DNA of 64,000 nucleotides from Gemmatimonadota bacterium (GCA_009692115.1 SHZU01000011.1:1-64000); one strand, 5' to 3'; counted from the first letter of the stretch, positions 25,621 through 34,809 are shown. A program made the numbers and translations. The notes: generated by a model not told the origin, from the sequence alone.

Positions 25621-26325
25621 TCAGGGCGCCGGTGGCCCTACCGGTTGAAGTTCGTGCTCCGAACCCATCACGATCGCCCGATCGAAGACGGAACCAAATC
25701 CTGCCATCACCGCACTCCGCACCTCGGCCATCAGTCCGTCGCGCGGCCCGATCCGATCCGCCACGCTGGTCATTCGAACACCCGGAATGCCACATGGCAC
25801 GATCAGGTCGAATAGGTCGAGTGCGGTGGTTACGTTCAACGCGAAGCCGTGGAAGGTGACCCACTGCTTCACATGAATCCCGATACTCGCGACTTTCCGG
25901 CCGCCGGTCCACACGCCGGTTAAACCGGGGTTCCGTTCGGCGCTGATGCCGAGCGTCGCCAAGGCCACGATCAGGGTCTCTTCGATTTGTCGGAGGTACC
26001 AGTGGAGGTCGGGCCGATAATTCTGGAGCTGGAAGATCGGGTAGCCGACCAACTGTCCCGGCGCGTGGAGCGTCACGTCCCCGCCGCGCTCCACCTCAAA
26101 GACCTCGAGTCCTCGGCGGGTGAGCTCGTCGGCTCCGATCGGGAGGCTCGACGCCTTGGTGCTCCGCCCGAGCGTGATGACCGGGTCATGCTCGACGAGC
26201 AGCACGAGATCCTCGTGGCGCATCCCTTCGACTCGTTCGCGGCACAGCCGCCGCTGCAGAGTGAGAACTTCGTCGTAGCCCCGGCGCCCGAGATCGATGA
26301 CCCGAATCGCGGCCGGCGCGGTCAC
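25621..26325 (-). CDS. lipB: Octanoyl-[acyl-carrier-protein]:protein octanoyltransferase
   Basis: 234 residues, normal for LipB. Diagnostic blocks are RGGDVTLHAPGQLVGYPI, RKVASIGIHVKQWVTFHGFA and LIVPCGIPGV; the Lys in KVASIG and Cys in PCGI are the catalytic pair in known LipB. It moves octanoate from ACP to the lipoyl domain lysine (K43 of the E2 encoded upstream), where LipA then inserts sulfur. Its ATG overlaps the stop of the small membrane protein gene (ATGA), placing it in the same transcript as lipA and the PDH genes. Confidence 0.93.
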   Translation of the reverse strand: MTAPAAIRVIDLGRRGYDEVLTLQRRLCRERVEGMRHEDLVLLVEHDPVITLGRSTKASSLPIGADELTRRGLEVFEVERGGDVTLHAPGQLVGYPIFQLQNYRPDLHWYLRQIEETLIVALATLGISAERNPGLTGVWTGGRKVASIGIHVKQWVTFHGFALNVTTALDLFDLIVPCGIPGVRMTSVADRIGPRDGLMAEVRSAVMAGFGSVFDRAIVMGSEHELQPVGPPAP

Positions 26326-26753
26326 AGCGCCGGGAAGGCCCGGGCGATCCGGCGGTTGAGGAGCAGGGCCAGCGCCAGCGCCCCAAGGGAGAGTACCACC
26401 AGCCCGAGCCGCCCGAAGGCCCGGTCCACCGGCATCGTCACGACCGACAGGACGAAGCTCGCGAAGAAGCTGACCATCGCGAGCATCCCTTGGCGAAACG
26501 TATTGTGGACCGGGGCCATGACTCGCCAGGTGGCGATCGCCGCCGCGAAGCAGGCCAGAAACGTCCCGGCAAACAGCACGACGGCGGTCGGCGCTCCGAT
26601 TTCGAGGCGCTGGGCCGCTTGCTCCGCCGTTTGCAGGGTTCGAACGACGAAACCGACCGCTGCGTTCAGGGCCAGGCCCAGTGCCGCCGACAACGCCAGG
26701 GCTCCGAACGCGAGCCCGACGAAGTCCTGGTCGGCGTCAGGTGTGGATGACAC
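26322..26753 (-). CDS. Small membrane protein between lpd and lipB
   Basis: About 143 residues with four hydrophobic segments (FGALALSAALGLALNAAVGF, VVLFAGTFLACFAAAIAT, MLAMVSFFASFVLSVVTM and LGLVVLSLGALALALLL). No catalytic motif and no family recognised. A GTG at 26753 is proposed as start because it is the last one before the first segment and overlaps lpd by only 17 bases; an ATG at 26783 would overlap by 47. The stop overlaps the lipB ATG. Conservation of its place in the operon would be needed to infer a link to lipoylation. Confidence 0.65.
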   Translation of the reverse strand: MSSTPDADQDFVGLAFGALALSAALGLALNAAVGFVVRTLQTAEQAAQRLEIGAPTAVVLFAGTFLACFAAAIATWRVMAPVHNTFRQGMLAMVSFFASFVLSVVTMPVDRAFGRLGLVVLSLGALALALLLNRRIARAFPAL

Positions 26754-28131
26754 GGCCCATCGAGTCGAGGGCCGCTTCGGCAATGGCCTCGGACAGGGTG
26801 GGGTGGGCGTGGATCGCGAGATCCACCTCCTCCACCGTGTATTCGTTTTCCCGGGCCACGGCCAGTTCGTGAATCATCTCGGAGGCGTGCCCGCCGACGA
26901 TGTGGGCCCCGAGGATCTCACCGTATTTCTTGTCGCGGATGATCTTGACGAAGCCTTCGGTGTCGTTGGTGGCCCGGGCCCGGCCGTTGGCACTGAACGG
27001 GAAACGGCCAACCTGGTAGTCGAGCTTCTTCTCTTTGCATTGATCCTCGGTCAACCCGATGCTGGCCACTTCCGGGTGGCAGTAGGTCACGCTGGGCACG
27101 TTGTCGTACTTGATCGCGTGCGGCTTGTGGCCCGCAATCAATTCGGCGACGAACGTGCCTTCGCGGCTTCCTTTGTGGGCCAACATCGGCGGTCCAGCCA
27201 CATCGCCGATGCAGTACACCCCCGGCGCCGTGGTTTCGAGTGTGGCCAGGTTGACCTTCACGAACCCGCGGTCGGTCAGCTGCACGCCGGCTTCCTTGAA
27301 ACCCATGTTCTCGGTGTTGACCGCCCGGCCCGCCGCCATCAACACCTTCTCGGCGACCACCGTCTCGGCCTTGCCGGCGACTTCGAGTTCGAGGGTCACC
27401 TCGGAGGCGCCGACCGTGGCCTTGAGGACCTTGGCCCCCGCCATCACCGCGATCCCGCGTTTCTTGTAGCTCTTGGTCAATGCATCCGACGACTCGGCGT
27501 CCTCGATCGGTACGATCCGCGGCAACGCCTCGATCAGGGTGACCTTGGTGCCGAACGCGTTGAAGATGTCGGCAAACTCGCAGCCGACCGCCCCGGCCCC
27601 GACGATGGCCATGGTGGCCGGCGCCCGGTCGAGAAACAACGCCTCGTCTGAGCTGATCACGGTGGTCTTGTTGATCTCGAGGCCAATCTGCGGAATCCCC
27701 TTGACCCGTGATCCGGTGGCGATGACGACCGCCTTGGAGGCGGTGTGGGTGTCGTCCCCGACTTTGACCTTCTTGCCCGGGAGGAGCGTCCCGGTGCCTT
27801 TGATGACGGTGATCTTGTTCTTCTTCATCAAGAACTCGACCCCGCGAGAGTTCTGGTCCGAGACCTGGCGGGACCGCTTCATGGCCACGCCATAATCGGT
27901 CTTGATGGGTCCGACCTCGACGCCGAGGCCCTTGGCGTCATGGGCCACGAGGTTGGCCACATACGCGCTGTGGAGCAGGGCCTTGGTCGGGATGCAACCG
28001 ATATTGACGCAGACGCCGCCAAGTTTGTCCTTCTCGACGACCGCCGCCGACAGGCCGAGTTGGGTGGCGCGAATGGCGCAGACGTAGCCGGCCGGGCCGC
28101 CGCCGAGGACAATGAGATCGTAGGTAGACAT
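26737..28131 (-). CDS. lpdA: Dihydrolipoyl dehydrogenase (E3)
   Basis: 464 residues. FAD motif LIVLGGGPAGYVCAIRA at the start, redox-active disulfide GGVCVNIGCIPTK near residues 38-50, NAD motif MAIVGAGAVGCEFADIF near 175, and the dimer-interface catalytic HAHPTLSEAIAEA at the C-terminus. It reoxidises dihydrolipoamide on E2 with NAD+. It begins 23 bases after the E2 stop. Full length and every active-site residue present. Confidence 0.96.
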   Translation of the reverse strand: MSTYDLIVLGGGPAGYVCAIRATQLGLSAAVVEKDKLGGVCVNIGCIPTKALLHSAYVANLVAHDAKGLGVEVGPIKTDYGVAMKRSRQVSDQNSRGVEFLMKKNKITVIKGTGTLLPGKKVKVGDDTHTASKAVVIATGSRVKGIPQIGLEINKTTVISSDEALFLDRAPATMAIVGAGAVGCEFADIFNAFGTKVTLIEALPRIVPIEDAESSDALTKSYKKRGIAVMAGAKVLKATVGASEVTLELEVAGKAETVVAEKVLMAAGRAVNTENMGFKEAGVQLTDRGFVKVNLATLETTAPGVYCIGDVAGPPMLAHKGSREGTFVAELIAGHKPHAIKYDNVPSVTYCHPEVASIGLTEDQCKEKKLDYQVGRFPFSANGRARATNDTEGFVKIIRDKKYGEILGAHIVGGHASEMIHELAVARENEYTVEEVDLAIHAHPTLSEAIAEAALDSMGRVIHT

Positions 28132-28154
28132 TCGAATTTCGGGCTAAGGGTTCT

Positions 28155-29354
28155 CTAAGACTGCAAGCCGACGGGGTTTTCGAGCAACTGTTTCAGCGTC
28201 TTCAGGAACTGCGCTCCGGTGGCGCCGTCGATGACTCGGTGGTCGCACGACAGGGTAACCCGCATCCGGCGCCGGGGCACGATCTGCCCTCCGACCACCG
28301 CGGCCACCTGGGCAATCGAACCGACCGCCAAGATGGCCGCTTCCGGCGGATTGATGACCGCCGTAAAGTGTTCGATGTCGAACATCCCGAGATTCGAGAT
28401 CGAAAAGGTCGAGCCGGTATACTGCTCCGGCGTGAGCTTGCGATCCCGGGCCCGGCCCGCCAAGTCGCGAGATTCCGTGCCGATGTCTCGGAGGGTCTTC
28501 AAGTCGGCGTTTCGGATCACCGGCGTGATCAGACCGTCCTCGACGGCCACCGCCATCCCGATGTGGACTTCGTTCCAGTACCGGATCTTGTCGTCCTGCC
28601 ACCAGGCGTTGCAGGCGGGATGCTGCATCAGCGCCAGAGCCGCTGCCCGGACCACCAGGTCATTGAACGAAATCTTGACCGCATCGCCGTACAGCGTTGT
28701 GAACTGCTCCCGGAAATCAGCGGCCTGCTCCATGTCGATTTCAGTCGTGAGGTAGAAAGTCGGGATCGGGCCGATCGACTGCGCCAGCCGTTTGGCAATC
28801 GTTTTCCGGATCATCGAGAGCGGCACGTCGGTAAACGCCGGTCCGGCCTTCCGGACCGACGCCATCGCGGCCACGGGCGTGGCGCCGGCGCCTTCGACAT
28901 CCCGGCGAATCACCCGTCCCTCGGGCCCGGAGCCCGGGACTCGGCTGAGATCGACGCCACGGTCGGCAGCCATCTTCCGGGCCAACGGCGAGGCTTTGAT
29001 CCGCCCGGCCGCCACCGGCGCCGGTACCGCCCCCGTTGCCGGTGCCGGTGCCGCGACCGGAGTCGCGGCGGGAGCCGTTGCCACTGGGGCGGCTGCCCCA
29101 TCGCCTAACGCTTCGCCCGGCTGGCCGATCCAGCCCACCACCTGAGACACCGGAACGGTCGTGCCGGCCGCCACCGCATGGCGAAGCAACGTCCCCCCGG
29201 CTCGGGCCACCAATTCCATGACGGCCTTGTCGGTTTCCACTTCGGCCAGGACGTCCCCGGCCTTGACCACGTCGCCTTCCTGCTTCTTCCACTCGACCAG
29301 GCGGCCTTCTTCCATGGTCGGCGAGAGCGCTTCCATCACGACTTTGGTGGCCAT
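28155..29354 (-). CDS. pdhC: Dihydrolipoamide acetyltransferase, E2 of pyruvate dehydrogenase
   Basis: 399 residues: one lipoyl domain (EVETDKAVMELVA, lipoyl Lys43), an Ala/Pro linker, a peripheral-subunit-binding domain (ASPLARKMAADRGVDLSRV with GPEGRVIRRDVE) and a catalytic core ending in SCDHRVIDGATGAQFL (HxxxDG). A single lipoyl domain and this length are usual for alphaproteobacterial-type E2. The ATG shares one base with the E1 beta stop (TAATG). It transfers acetyl from E1 to CoA. Linker codons are simple-sequence Ala-rich. A CGTTAGGC octamer encodes Leu-Gly in the linker. Confidence 0.93.
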   Translation of the reverse strand: MATKVVMEALSPTMEEGRLVEWKKQEGDVVKAGDVLAEVETDKAVMELVARAGGTLLRHAVAAGTTVPVSQVVGWIGQPGEALGDGAAAPVATAPAATPVAAPAPATGAVPAPVAAGRIKASPLARKMAADRGVDLSRVPGSGPEGRVIRRDVEGAGATPVAAMASVRKAGPAFTDVPLSMIRKTIAKRLAQSIGPIPTFYLTTEIDMEQAADFREQFTTLYGDAVKISFNDLVVRAAALALMQHPACNAWWQDDKIRYWNEVHIGMAVAVEDGLITPVIRNADLKTLRDIGTESRDLAGRARDRKLTPEQYTGSTFSISNLGMFDIEHFTAVINPPEAAILAVGSIAQVAAVVGGQIVPRRRMRVTLSCDHRVIDGATGAQFLKTLKQLLENPVGLQS

Positions 29355-30331
29355 TAGACGTAGAGTACTTTCTTGGCGGCGGCTTGAATCTTCTGCGCGT
29401 CCACCTTGGCGGCGCGCTCGAGCAACTTGTTGTACGGCATCGGGACGTCGGCCCCGGTTACCCGCCAGACCGGCGCGTCGAGCGCATCGAAGGCCTCCCG
29501 CTGGATCGTGTCGACCACTTGGGCGCCGACCCCCGCAAAGTACCAGCCTTCTTCGGCCACCACGCACCGGTTGGTCTTGGCCACCGACGCCAGGATTGTG
29601 TCGGTGTCGAGCGGCCGGATCGTCCGAAGGTCGATCACCTCCGCGTCGATCCCCTCGGCGGCTAGCGCTTCCGCCGCCTTGAGCGAGGGGTCGACGGTTT
29701 TCGAGTGGCAAATGATGGTGACGTCTTTCCCCGGCCGCTTGATGTCGGCCTTCCCGATCGGGACGATATGGTCGCCATCGGGGACGTCGCCCTTCACGTT
29801 GTACAGCATCTCGCCTTCGATGAAGACCACCGGGTTGTCATCCCGGATCGATGCCTTGAGCAGGCCCTTCGCGTCGGCCGCTGTGGCCGGGGCCACGACC
29901 TTGAGCCCGGGGATATGCGCATACCAACTCTCGAACGCCTGGGAGTGCTGGGCGCCGAGCTGAAGCGCCGACCCGCCCGGACCGCGAAACACGATCGGCA
30001 CCCCGATCTGGCCGCCGGACATATACCGCATCTTGGCCGCGGAGTTGACGATCTGGTCGATGGCGAGAAGCGCGAAGTTCCAGGTCATCATCTCGATGAT
30101 GGGCCGGAGCCCGACCATGGCGGCCCCAACCCCGATGCCGGTAAAGCCCAGCTCCGCGATCGGCGTATCGACCACCCGGCGAGGCCCGAACTCCTTGAGA
30201 AGGCCGCGGCTGACCTTGTAGGCGCCGTCGTACTCGGCCACTTCCTCGCCCATCAGGAACACCCGGTCATCGCGGGTCATTTCTTCCCGGAGCGCCTGGT
30301 TGAGCGCGTCGCGGTAGGTCATGGTGGTCAT
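29354..30331 (-). CDS. pdhB: Pyruvate dehydrogenase E1 component, beta subunit
   Basis: 325 residues. [20 protein letters not shown] opens the transketolase pyrimidine-type domain; [38 protein letters not shown] and [13 protein letters not shown] are core E1 beta blocks. It forms an alpha2-beta2 E1 with the upstream gene and binds the other half of thiamine diphosphate. Start ATG at 30331 follows the E1 alpha stop by one base (TGACATG); another in-frame ATG at 30322 is possible. Confidence 0.94.
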   Translation of the reverse strand: MTTMTYRDALNQALREEMTRDDRVFLMGEEVAEYDGAYKVSRGLLKEFGPRRVVDTPIAELGFTGIGVGAAMVGLRPIIEMMTWNFALLAIDQIVNSAAKMRYMSGGQIGVPIVFRGPGGSALQLGAQHSQAFESWYAHIPGLKVVAPATAADAKGLLKASIRDDNPVVFIEGEMLYNVKGDVPDGDHIVPIGKADIKRPGKDVTIICHSKTVDPSLKAAEALAAEGIDAEVIDLRTIRPLDTDTILASVAKTNRCVVAEEGWYFAGVGAQVVDTIQREAFDALDAPVWRVTGADVPMPYNKLLERAAKVDAQKIQAAAKKVLYV

Positions 30332-30332
30332 G

Positions 30333-31349
30333 TCAGTTCGGCTCCGGCGCGTAGACATCCTCGAATAGCTTCGAGGGCTCCGGGTCCGGCGATTCTTCCG
30401 CGAACCGGATCGAGTCGGCTACCTCGGCTTCAATCTCGGCCTCGAGCGCCGCGTGGTCCGCGTCGGTCCAATAGCCGCCGGTCCGCATCAGCTGGCCGAG
30501 TAGCGTCAGCGGATCGCGGCCCCGATACTCGTCGACTTCCTCTTTGGTGCGGTAGGTGCCGTGCGCCGCGTCCGACATCGAATGGCCGACGTAGCGGTAG
30601 GTCTTCACCTCGAGGAACGTCGGCTCCGAGTCCGTCCGGGCCCGGGCCACGGCCCGGTCCATGGCCTCGCGCATGGCCAGGACGTCCTGCCCGTCAACCA
30701 CTTCGGTGGTCATCGCGTAGGCGGCCCCGCGGATGGCCAGACTGGTGACAGCGGCCGCCCGGGCCACCGCCGTACCCATTCCATAGCCGTTGTTTTCGAC
30801 GATGAAGATCGCCGGGAGATTCCAGAGCGCGGCCATGTTCAGCGTCTCATGGAAAGCCCCGATGTTCGCCGCCGCTTCGCCGAAGAAGCAGACGCACACT
30901 TGGTCGCCGCCCCGGTATTTGTGGGCAAACGCCACCCCGGCGGCCAGCGGGATGTGGCTACCCACGATGCCGTGTCCGCCCAAGAACCCGTGGGCAACGT
31001 CAAACAGGTGCATCGACCCGCCCTTGCCGGCCGAAACGCCGGTGGCTTTGCCGTGGAGCTCGGCCATGACGCCCCGAGGGGTGAGCCCCCGGGCCAGCGC
31101 ATGGCCGTGCTCCCGGTACGCGCTGACGACATGATCGTCGGGCCGAAGCGCGGCCATGACCCCGACCGCGACGGCTTCCTGGCCGATGTAGAGGTGACAG
31201 AAGCCGCCGATCTTGCCTAACGCGTAGGCCTCGCCGGTTTTTTCTTCGAACCGCCGAATCAGGAGCATCTGGCGGAGGTAGCTCCGATGGAGCGCCTTGG
31301 TGGCCGCGTCCACGGCCTTGCCCTTCGCGGCGGGTGCCGTGGTGGTCAT
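30333..31349 (-). CDS. pdhA: Pyruvate dehydrogenase E1 component, alpha subunit
   Basis: 338 residues. [40 protein letters not shown] and [20 protein letters not shown] (phosphorylation-loop region) identify E1 alpha. The thiamine-diphosphate/Mg segment reads [17 protein letters not shown]. Most homologues have GDG at the start of that motif, so the Mg-ligand Asp is replaced by Glu and the Gly by Ala; see findings. ATG at 31349 overlaps the lipA stop (ATGA). Decarboxylates pyruvate and acetylates the lipoyl group of E2. Confidence 0.94.
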   Translation of the reverse strand: MTTTAPAAKGKAVDAATKALHRSYLRQMLLIRRFEEKTGEAYALGKIGGFCHLYIGQEAVAVGVMAALRPDDHVVSAYREHGHALARGLTPRGVMAELHGKATGVSAGKGGSMHLFDVAHGFLGGHGIVGSHIPLAAGVAFAHKYRGGDQVCVCFFGEAAANIGAFHETLNMAALWNLPAIFIVENNGYGMGTAVARAAAVTSLAIRGAAYAMTTEVVDGQDVLAMREAMDRAVARARTDSEPTFLEVKTYRYVGHSMSDAAHGTYRTKEEVDEYRGRDPLTLLGQLMRTGGYWTDADHAALEAEIEAEVADSIRFAEESPDPEPSKLFEDVYAPEPN

Positions 31350-32293
31350 GGGGTTCCTCTGGAGGCCTTGGCGCTATCAACCTGTTCCCAGGCGTGATAG
31401 CTCGAACGGGTCAGCGGGCTCGATTCGACGTGATCGAAACCCATGGCGAGGCCGAGGTCTCGCAATTCGGCAAACTCCGTCGGGGTATAGTACCGAGCGA
31501 TGGGAAGATGACTCTCCGAAGGCCGGAGATATTGACCCAGCGTGAGGATGTTGACGTCCGACCGGCGGAGATCCCGCATCGCCACCAGCAGTTCGTCCCA
31601 CTCCTCGCCCATCCCGAGAATGATGCCCGATTTGGTCAGGCCCCCCGGCACCATCCGGCGCGCATTGGCCAGCAGATCGAGAGCCCGTTGATATCGACCC
31701 CCCGGTCGGGCCAGGCGGTAGAGGCGCTCGATCGTCTCGAGATTGTGATTGAGAATGTCGGGCCGGGCATCCATGACCAGCTGCAGGGCCGGTGCCGAAC
31801 CCTTGAAATCGGGAATCAGGACTTCAACCGAACTCTTGGGGAGCCGCTTCCGAATCTCGATGATGCAACCGGCAAACGCCTCGGCGCCGCCGTTCTCCAG
31901 GTCGTCGCGGTCAACCGACGTGATGACGACATGCTGGAGTCCCATCTGGGCCACGGCCTCGGCCAACCGGACCGGTTCCACCGGATCGAACGGCAGCGGG
32001 GTGCCATGCGACACCGCGCAGTAGGCACAGTTCCGGGTGCACACATCGCCCAAGATCATGAACGTGGCGGCCTGGTGTTCCCAGCACTCGCCGATGTTTG
32101 GGCATCGGGCTTCCTCACAGACGGTGTGGAGGTTGAGTTCCCGCATCAGCGTCTTCAACCGCGCGTAGTTGCCGCCGCCCGGCGCTTTGACCTTGAGCCA
32201 ACTCGGCTTCCGTTCGAACGGAACGGTTGCCAACGGCGGGGCCGAGGACGGGGTGCCAAGCGAACGGGTCAGTTGGACCAGCGGTGCCGCCAC
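31346..32293 (-). CDS. lipA: Lipoyl synthase
   Basis: 315 residues. Radical-SAM cluster CTRNCAYC and the auxiliary cluster CEEARCPNIGEC are both present; RSSYHAWEQ near the C-terminus supplies the conserved Arg-Ser-Ser-Tyr ligand segment. It inserts two sulfurs into octanoyl-E2. The GTG at 32293 is chosen because AAGGAG lies six bases upstream; an earlier GTG at 32308 would place that ribosome-binding site inside the gene. It is the first gene of the PDH operon. A TACTAT box about 60 bases upstream is a candidate -10. Confidence 0.95.
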   Translation of the reverse strand: MAAPLVQLTRSLGTPSSAPPLATVPFERKPSWLKVKAPGGGNYARLKTLMRELNLHTVCEEARCPNIGECWEHQAATFMILGDVCTRNCAYCAVSHGTPLPFDPVEPVRLAEAVAQMGLQHVVITSVDRDDLENGGAEAFAGCIIEIRKRLPKSSVEVLIPDFKGSAPALQLVMDARPDILNHNLETIERLYRLARPGGRYQRALDLLANARRMVPGGLTKSGIILGMGEEWDELLVAMRDLRRSDVNILTLGQYLRPSESHLPIARYYTPTEFAELRDLGLAMGFDHVESSPLTRSSYHAWEQVDSAKASRGTP

Positions 32294-32434
32294 GCAAAGC
32301 TCCTTCACAGGAAAGCGCCCCGAAATCGGCGGGAACGCAGCTACAAGAATAGTATCGAACCGACCGAGGGGAAAGCTTAGGATTCTGCCTGCTAAGACCA
32401 GAAAGGGCAGTGACTTACCCTTCTAATCGGAGAA

Positions 32435-32462
32435 GCGCCGAGCGCCGAGCCCCGAGTGCCGA
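32435..32462. repeat. Heptanucleotide tandem repeat between lipA and the ThiO-like gene
   Basis: Four units on this strand, GCGCCGA, GCGCCGA, GCCCCGA and GTGCCGA, ending five bases before the ThiO-like gene stop codon. On the complement these are CTCGGCR-type units, i.e. inverted relative to the other five copies. A loose hairpin (AGAAAGGG with CCCTTCT, 32399-32423) lies between it and lipA and may act as terminator. Confidence 0.7.
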
Positions 32463-32466
32463 GCTC

Positions 32467-33570
32467 CTAGGACCAGAACCGCCCCGGCCGAAGGGCCTCG
32501 ATGCCTTCGAAGGTGGCCTCGCCGGCCATGAGATGGCAGAGCGACACGGCCGTAATCCCGGCGAGCAGAATGCCGTTTCGCCCCCCGCCCGTGGCGTACC
32601 AGAGGCCCGGCGCGTTTGGTTCCGCACCGACGATCGACAGTCCATCGGGGGTGCCGGGCCGGAGCCCAGCCCAGCGGCGCTCCACTTTGAGCGGCGAGAG
32701 CGCCGGCACTACGGAGTCGGCCCATCGGACCACGGCTTGCTCGCCCTCGGCCGTAGCCTCCGCCGAAAAGCCGACATGCTCTGAGGTCGAGCCGCAGAGT
32801 GCCTCGCCATTGCGCTCCAGGACGTAGCCCTGGCCCGAGTAGTAGATGCCGGGCGGGACCTTGGTCGGCCAGCGCTTGGCGACCATCTGCCCTTTGACCG
32901 GTTCGACCGAAACCGGGCGCGGCAATCCCTCGAGCCGGCCGCTCCAGGCGCCGGCGGCCAGTACTACCGCGCCGGCGGAATAGGTTGCCCGGGCGCCGCG
33001 AACTCCCACCACCCGGCCGCCCTCGACGACCACACCGACGGCGGCGTCGGGCTCAAAGGTGGCGCCGCGCTTGGCGGCACTCGCGCGGAAGGCTTCCACC
33101 AATCGGATCGGGTCGATCGAACCATCCTGGGGGGCAAACAGGGCCCCATCCGACAACCCAACCCATGGGTACTCGCTTTGGACTTCGGTCGGATCCATCC
33201 ACTCGGTTCGGTGCCCGTGCTGGCGTTGCCACGCCACCGAGTCACGGAGGCGGGTGGCTTGGTCTGCTCCTCGCGCCAATCTCAGGATCCCGCCGTCAAA
33301 CAGCCCGCAATCGATCCCGGTCTCGTCTCTCAGAACCATGACCTGGCTCCGGTAATACTCCCGGCCGGCGATCCCGAGCTCGAAAAGCGGAGGGTCCTCG
33401 CTGCTGTCGATCTGGGGCGCCAGGAGCCCGGCAGAGGCGCGCCACGCTTCGCCGGCCCGGTCGGTGGGTTCGAGCACCAGGACCTTCCGGCCCGTGCCGG
33501 CTAGTTCCCGGGCGCAAGCGGCGCCGGCAGCGCCTCCTCCGATGATGACAACGTCTTGAGTATTAGGCAC
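32467..33570 (-). CDS. FAD-dependent amine/glycine oxidase (ThiO-like)
   Basis: 367 residues of the DAAO superfamily. The FAD motif DVVIIGGGAAGAACARELAG starts at residue 6, followed by SAGLLAPQ, and the C-terminal FAD-contact GLRPGTPDGLSIVG with YATGGGRNGILLA. These match ThiO/glycine oxidase better than SoxB. ThiO makes iminoglycine for thiamine; there are no thiamine genes nearby, so the role could equally be amino-acid catabolism. Monocistronic by context: a plus-strand gene diverges 84 bases upstream. Confidence 0.85.
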   Translation of the reverse strand: MPNTQDVVIIGGGAAGAACARELAGTGRKVLVLEPTDRAGEAWRASAGLLAPQIDSSEDPPLFELGIAGREYYRSQVMVLRDETGIDCGLFDGGILRLARGADQATRLRDSVAWQRQHGHRTEWMDPTEVQSEYPWVGLSDGALFAPQDGSIDPIRLVEAFRASAAKRGATFEPDAAVGVVVEGGRVVGVRGARATYSAGAVVLAAGAWSGRLEGLPRPVSVEPVKGQMVAKRWPTKVPPGIYYSGQGYVLERNGEALCGSTSEHVGFSAEATAEGEQAVVRWADSVVPALSPLKVERRWAGLRPGTPDGLSIVGAEPNAPGLWYATGGGRNGILLAGITAVSLCHLMAGEATFEGIEALRPGRFWS

Positions 33571-33654
33571 TTAGGCTAGTAATGAAACTTTCTGAAACGT
33601 CGGCCGTACTGGGGTGTGCACCACTAGAAATTCAACCGTCCGGAGGAAAATACA

Positions 33655-33873
33655 ATGGTCCGTGGATTCGTGGGATTTGCTGGGTTCTTCATCCTGTTCA
33701 TGCTTGGGATGAAGGTCATCGGCTTCTTGATCGGCGGACTGATTGGACTGGTCCTGAAGCTGGTCTGGTTCGCGTTCCTGGGTTGGATGATCTCCACCAT
33801 CATCCGAGTCTTGAGCCCCTCGACGGCCGATCGGATTTGGGAGACCGTTCGGGGCAAACCGTCCGAATCGTAG
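33655..33873 (+). CDS. Small membrane protein
   Basis: 72 residues with two hydrophobic stretches (GFVGFAGFFILFMLGM and IGFLIGGLIGLVLKLVWFAF) and a charged tail ending GKPSES. No family assigned; size and layout resemble small stress-related inner-membrane proteins. Very good ribosome-binding site GGAGG at 33642-33646, nine bases before ATG. GAAACTT at 33584 followed about 15 bases later by CGTA resembles an extracytoplasmic-function sigma promoter, but that match is weak. A strong terminator follows at once, so the gene is transcribed alone. Confidence 0.8.
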   Translation: MVRGFVGFAGFFILFMLGMKVIGFLIGGLIGLVLKLVWFAFLGWMISTIIRVLSPSTADRIWETVRGKPSES

Positions 33874-33882
33874 CCGACGGGT

Positions 33883-33914
33883 TGGGGCGGGCCAAATCAC
33901 CCGCCCCATTTTTT
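33883..33914 (+). terminator. Rho-independent terminator
   Basis: Stem TGGGGCGGG (33883-33891) pairs perfectly with CCCGCCCCA (33900-33908) across an eight-base loop, followed by TTTTTT. It closes the small membrane protein gene ten bases after its stop. The minus-strand MerC-like gene ends 15 bases beyond. Confidence 0.93.
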
Positions 33915-33928
33915 GGGGCCTCCCCACA

Positions 33929-34360
33929 TTAGGTCGAATTGCCCTCGAGTAATTTCGGGGTTGGCGCAGCCTCGCGACAGGCGCGACACCGCCGGAGGTT
34001 GACGGTATGGCCGACCACCAGGACCGCGGCCCCGGCAATTGTCACAAGCGATCCCCGCTCCCCCAGGCCAACGCCGGTCGCGATCAATCCCACGCCGCCC
34101 GTTCCAAGCGACCCCGGCATCGCCCCGCCATGACACCGGTATCCCCGGCGGAAGGCAACGGCCGCGAGCACCGCCGTCACCACCAACAAAGCGACGTCAA
34201 CGCCCCGCGAGGCGATCCAGCCCAGTCCGATGGCGGGCAGGGCCGCGATCACCGCGGGGAGGACGGTACAGTGCACCAAGCAGAGTGACGAGGCGGCGAC
34301 CCCCCATCGGTCAAACGCCGTCTCATCGCCGCCGCCGGTTTCGAAACCGCAGAACTTCAT
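33929..34360 (-). CDS. MerC-like membrane protein
   Basis: 143 residues with four hydrophobic segments. The first contains SSLCLVHCTVLPAVIAALP, the Cys-x3-Cys segment characteristic of the MerC family of mercury/metal permeases, and the C-terminal region has HTVNLRRCRACREA, a possible further metal site. Its ATG overlaps the lipoprotein stop (ATGA). No mercuric reductase or MerR is nearby, so uptake or sensing of another soft metal such as zinc is more likely; clustering with a TonB receptor supports metal handling. That function is inference. Confidence 0.78.
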   Translation of the reverse strand: MKFCGFETGGGDETAFDRWGVAASSLCLVHCTVLPAVIAALPAIGLGWIASRGVDVALLVVTAVLAAVAFRRGYRCHGGAMPGSLGTGGVGLIATGVGLGERGSLVTIAGAAVLVVGHTVNLRRCRACREAAPTPKLLEGNST

Positions 34361-34797
34361 TGGACCGTGATCGGCAGACTGCAGGGGCCGAAGTCCTCGT
34401 GCTGCTCGATCTTGTGAAAGAGCGCAAAGGTCACCGCCGTCGTTCCCGCCGCTCCGCCGCTCAGCGTTCCGGCGAAGGCGCTGGCTCTCGTAAATCGGCC
34501 GGCGGGCTCGACTTTGAGTTCGAACTCTTGGTCGGTCACGATCGTTTCGGGTGATCCATCCGCTTTGAGAAACGTGGCCGAGACGGCTGCTCCACCGGCG
34601 GGAATCGTGGCCGACGCCGGGACCGGCGTGCAAGTTCCGCCACTGAAGTTGATGACGGTGGTCCCGATCGTGACCCGCATCGTTTCGACCTCCGGCTCCA
34701 TTTCCTCCGGTTCGCTCGAACACCCGGCGGCGAGCGTGAGAGCCGCGATCGCGGCGGCGCCGATCCAGCGAGAACTCCTGATGCTGATGTTGCTCAT
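34357..34797 (-). CDS. Lipoprotein of a TonB-receptor/MerC cluster
   Basis: 146 residues. The signal sequence ends in the lipobox LAAGC, then an acidic stretch (SSEPEEMEPEVETM). The rest (TTVINFSGGTCTPVPASATI and LFHKIEQHEDFGPCSLPI) looks like a beta-sandwich with one disulfide and several His/Glu that could bind metal. I do not recognise the family. Strong ribosome-binding site AAGGAGG sits just upstream, beginning inside the stop region of the TonB receptor gene, 12 bases away. Confidence 0.75.
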   Translation of the reverse strand: MSNISIRSSRWIGAAAIAALTLAAGCSSEPEEMEPEVETMRVTIGTTVINFSGGTCTPVPASATIPAGGAAVSATFLKADGSPETIVTDQEFELKVEPAGRFTRASAFAGTLSGGAAGTTAVTFALFHKIEQHEDFGPCSLPITVQ

Positions 34798-34809
34798 CCT
34801 ATCCTCCTT

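Noticed and set aside
33570-33654. Extracytoplasmic sigma promoter for the small membrane protein
   Set aside because: GAAACTT and CGTA are present, but spacing and flanks are not convincing enough to list as a feature.
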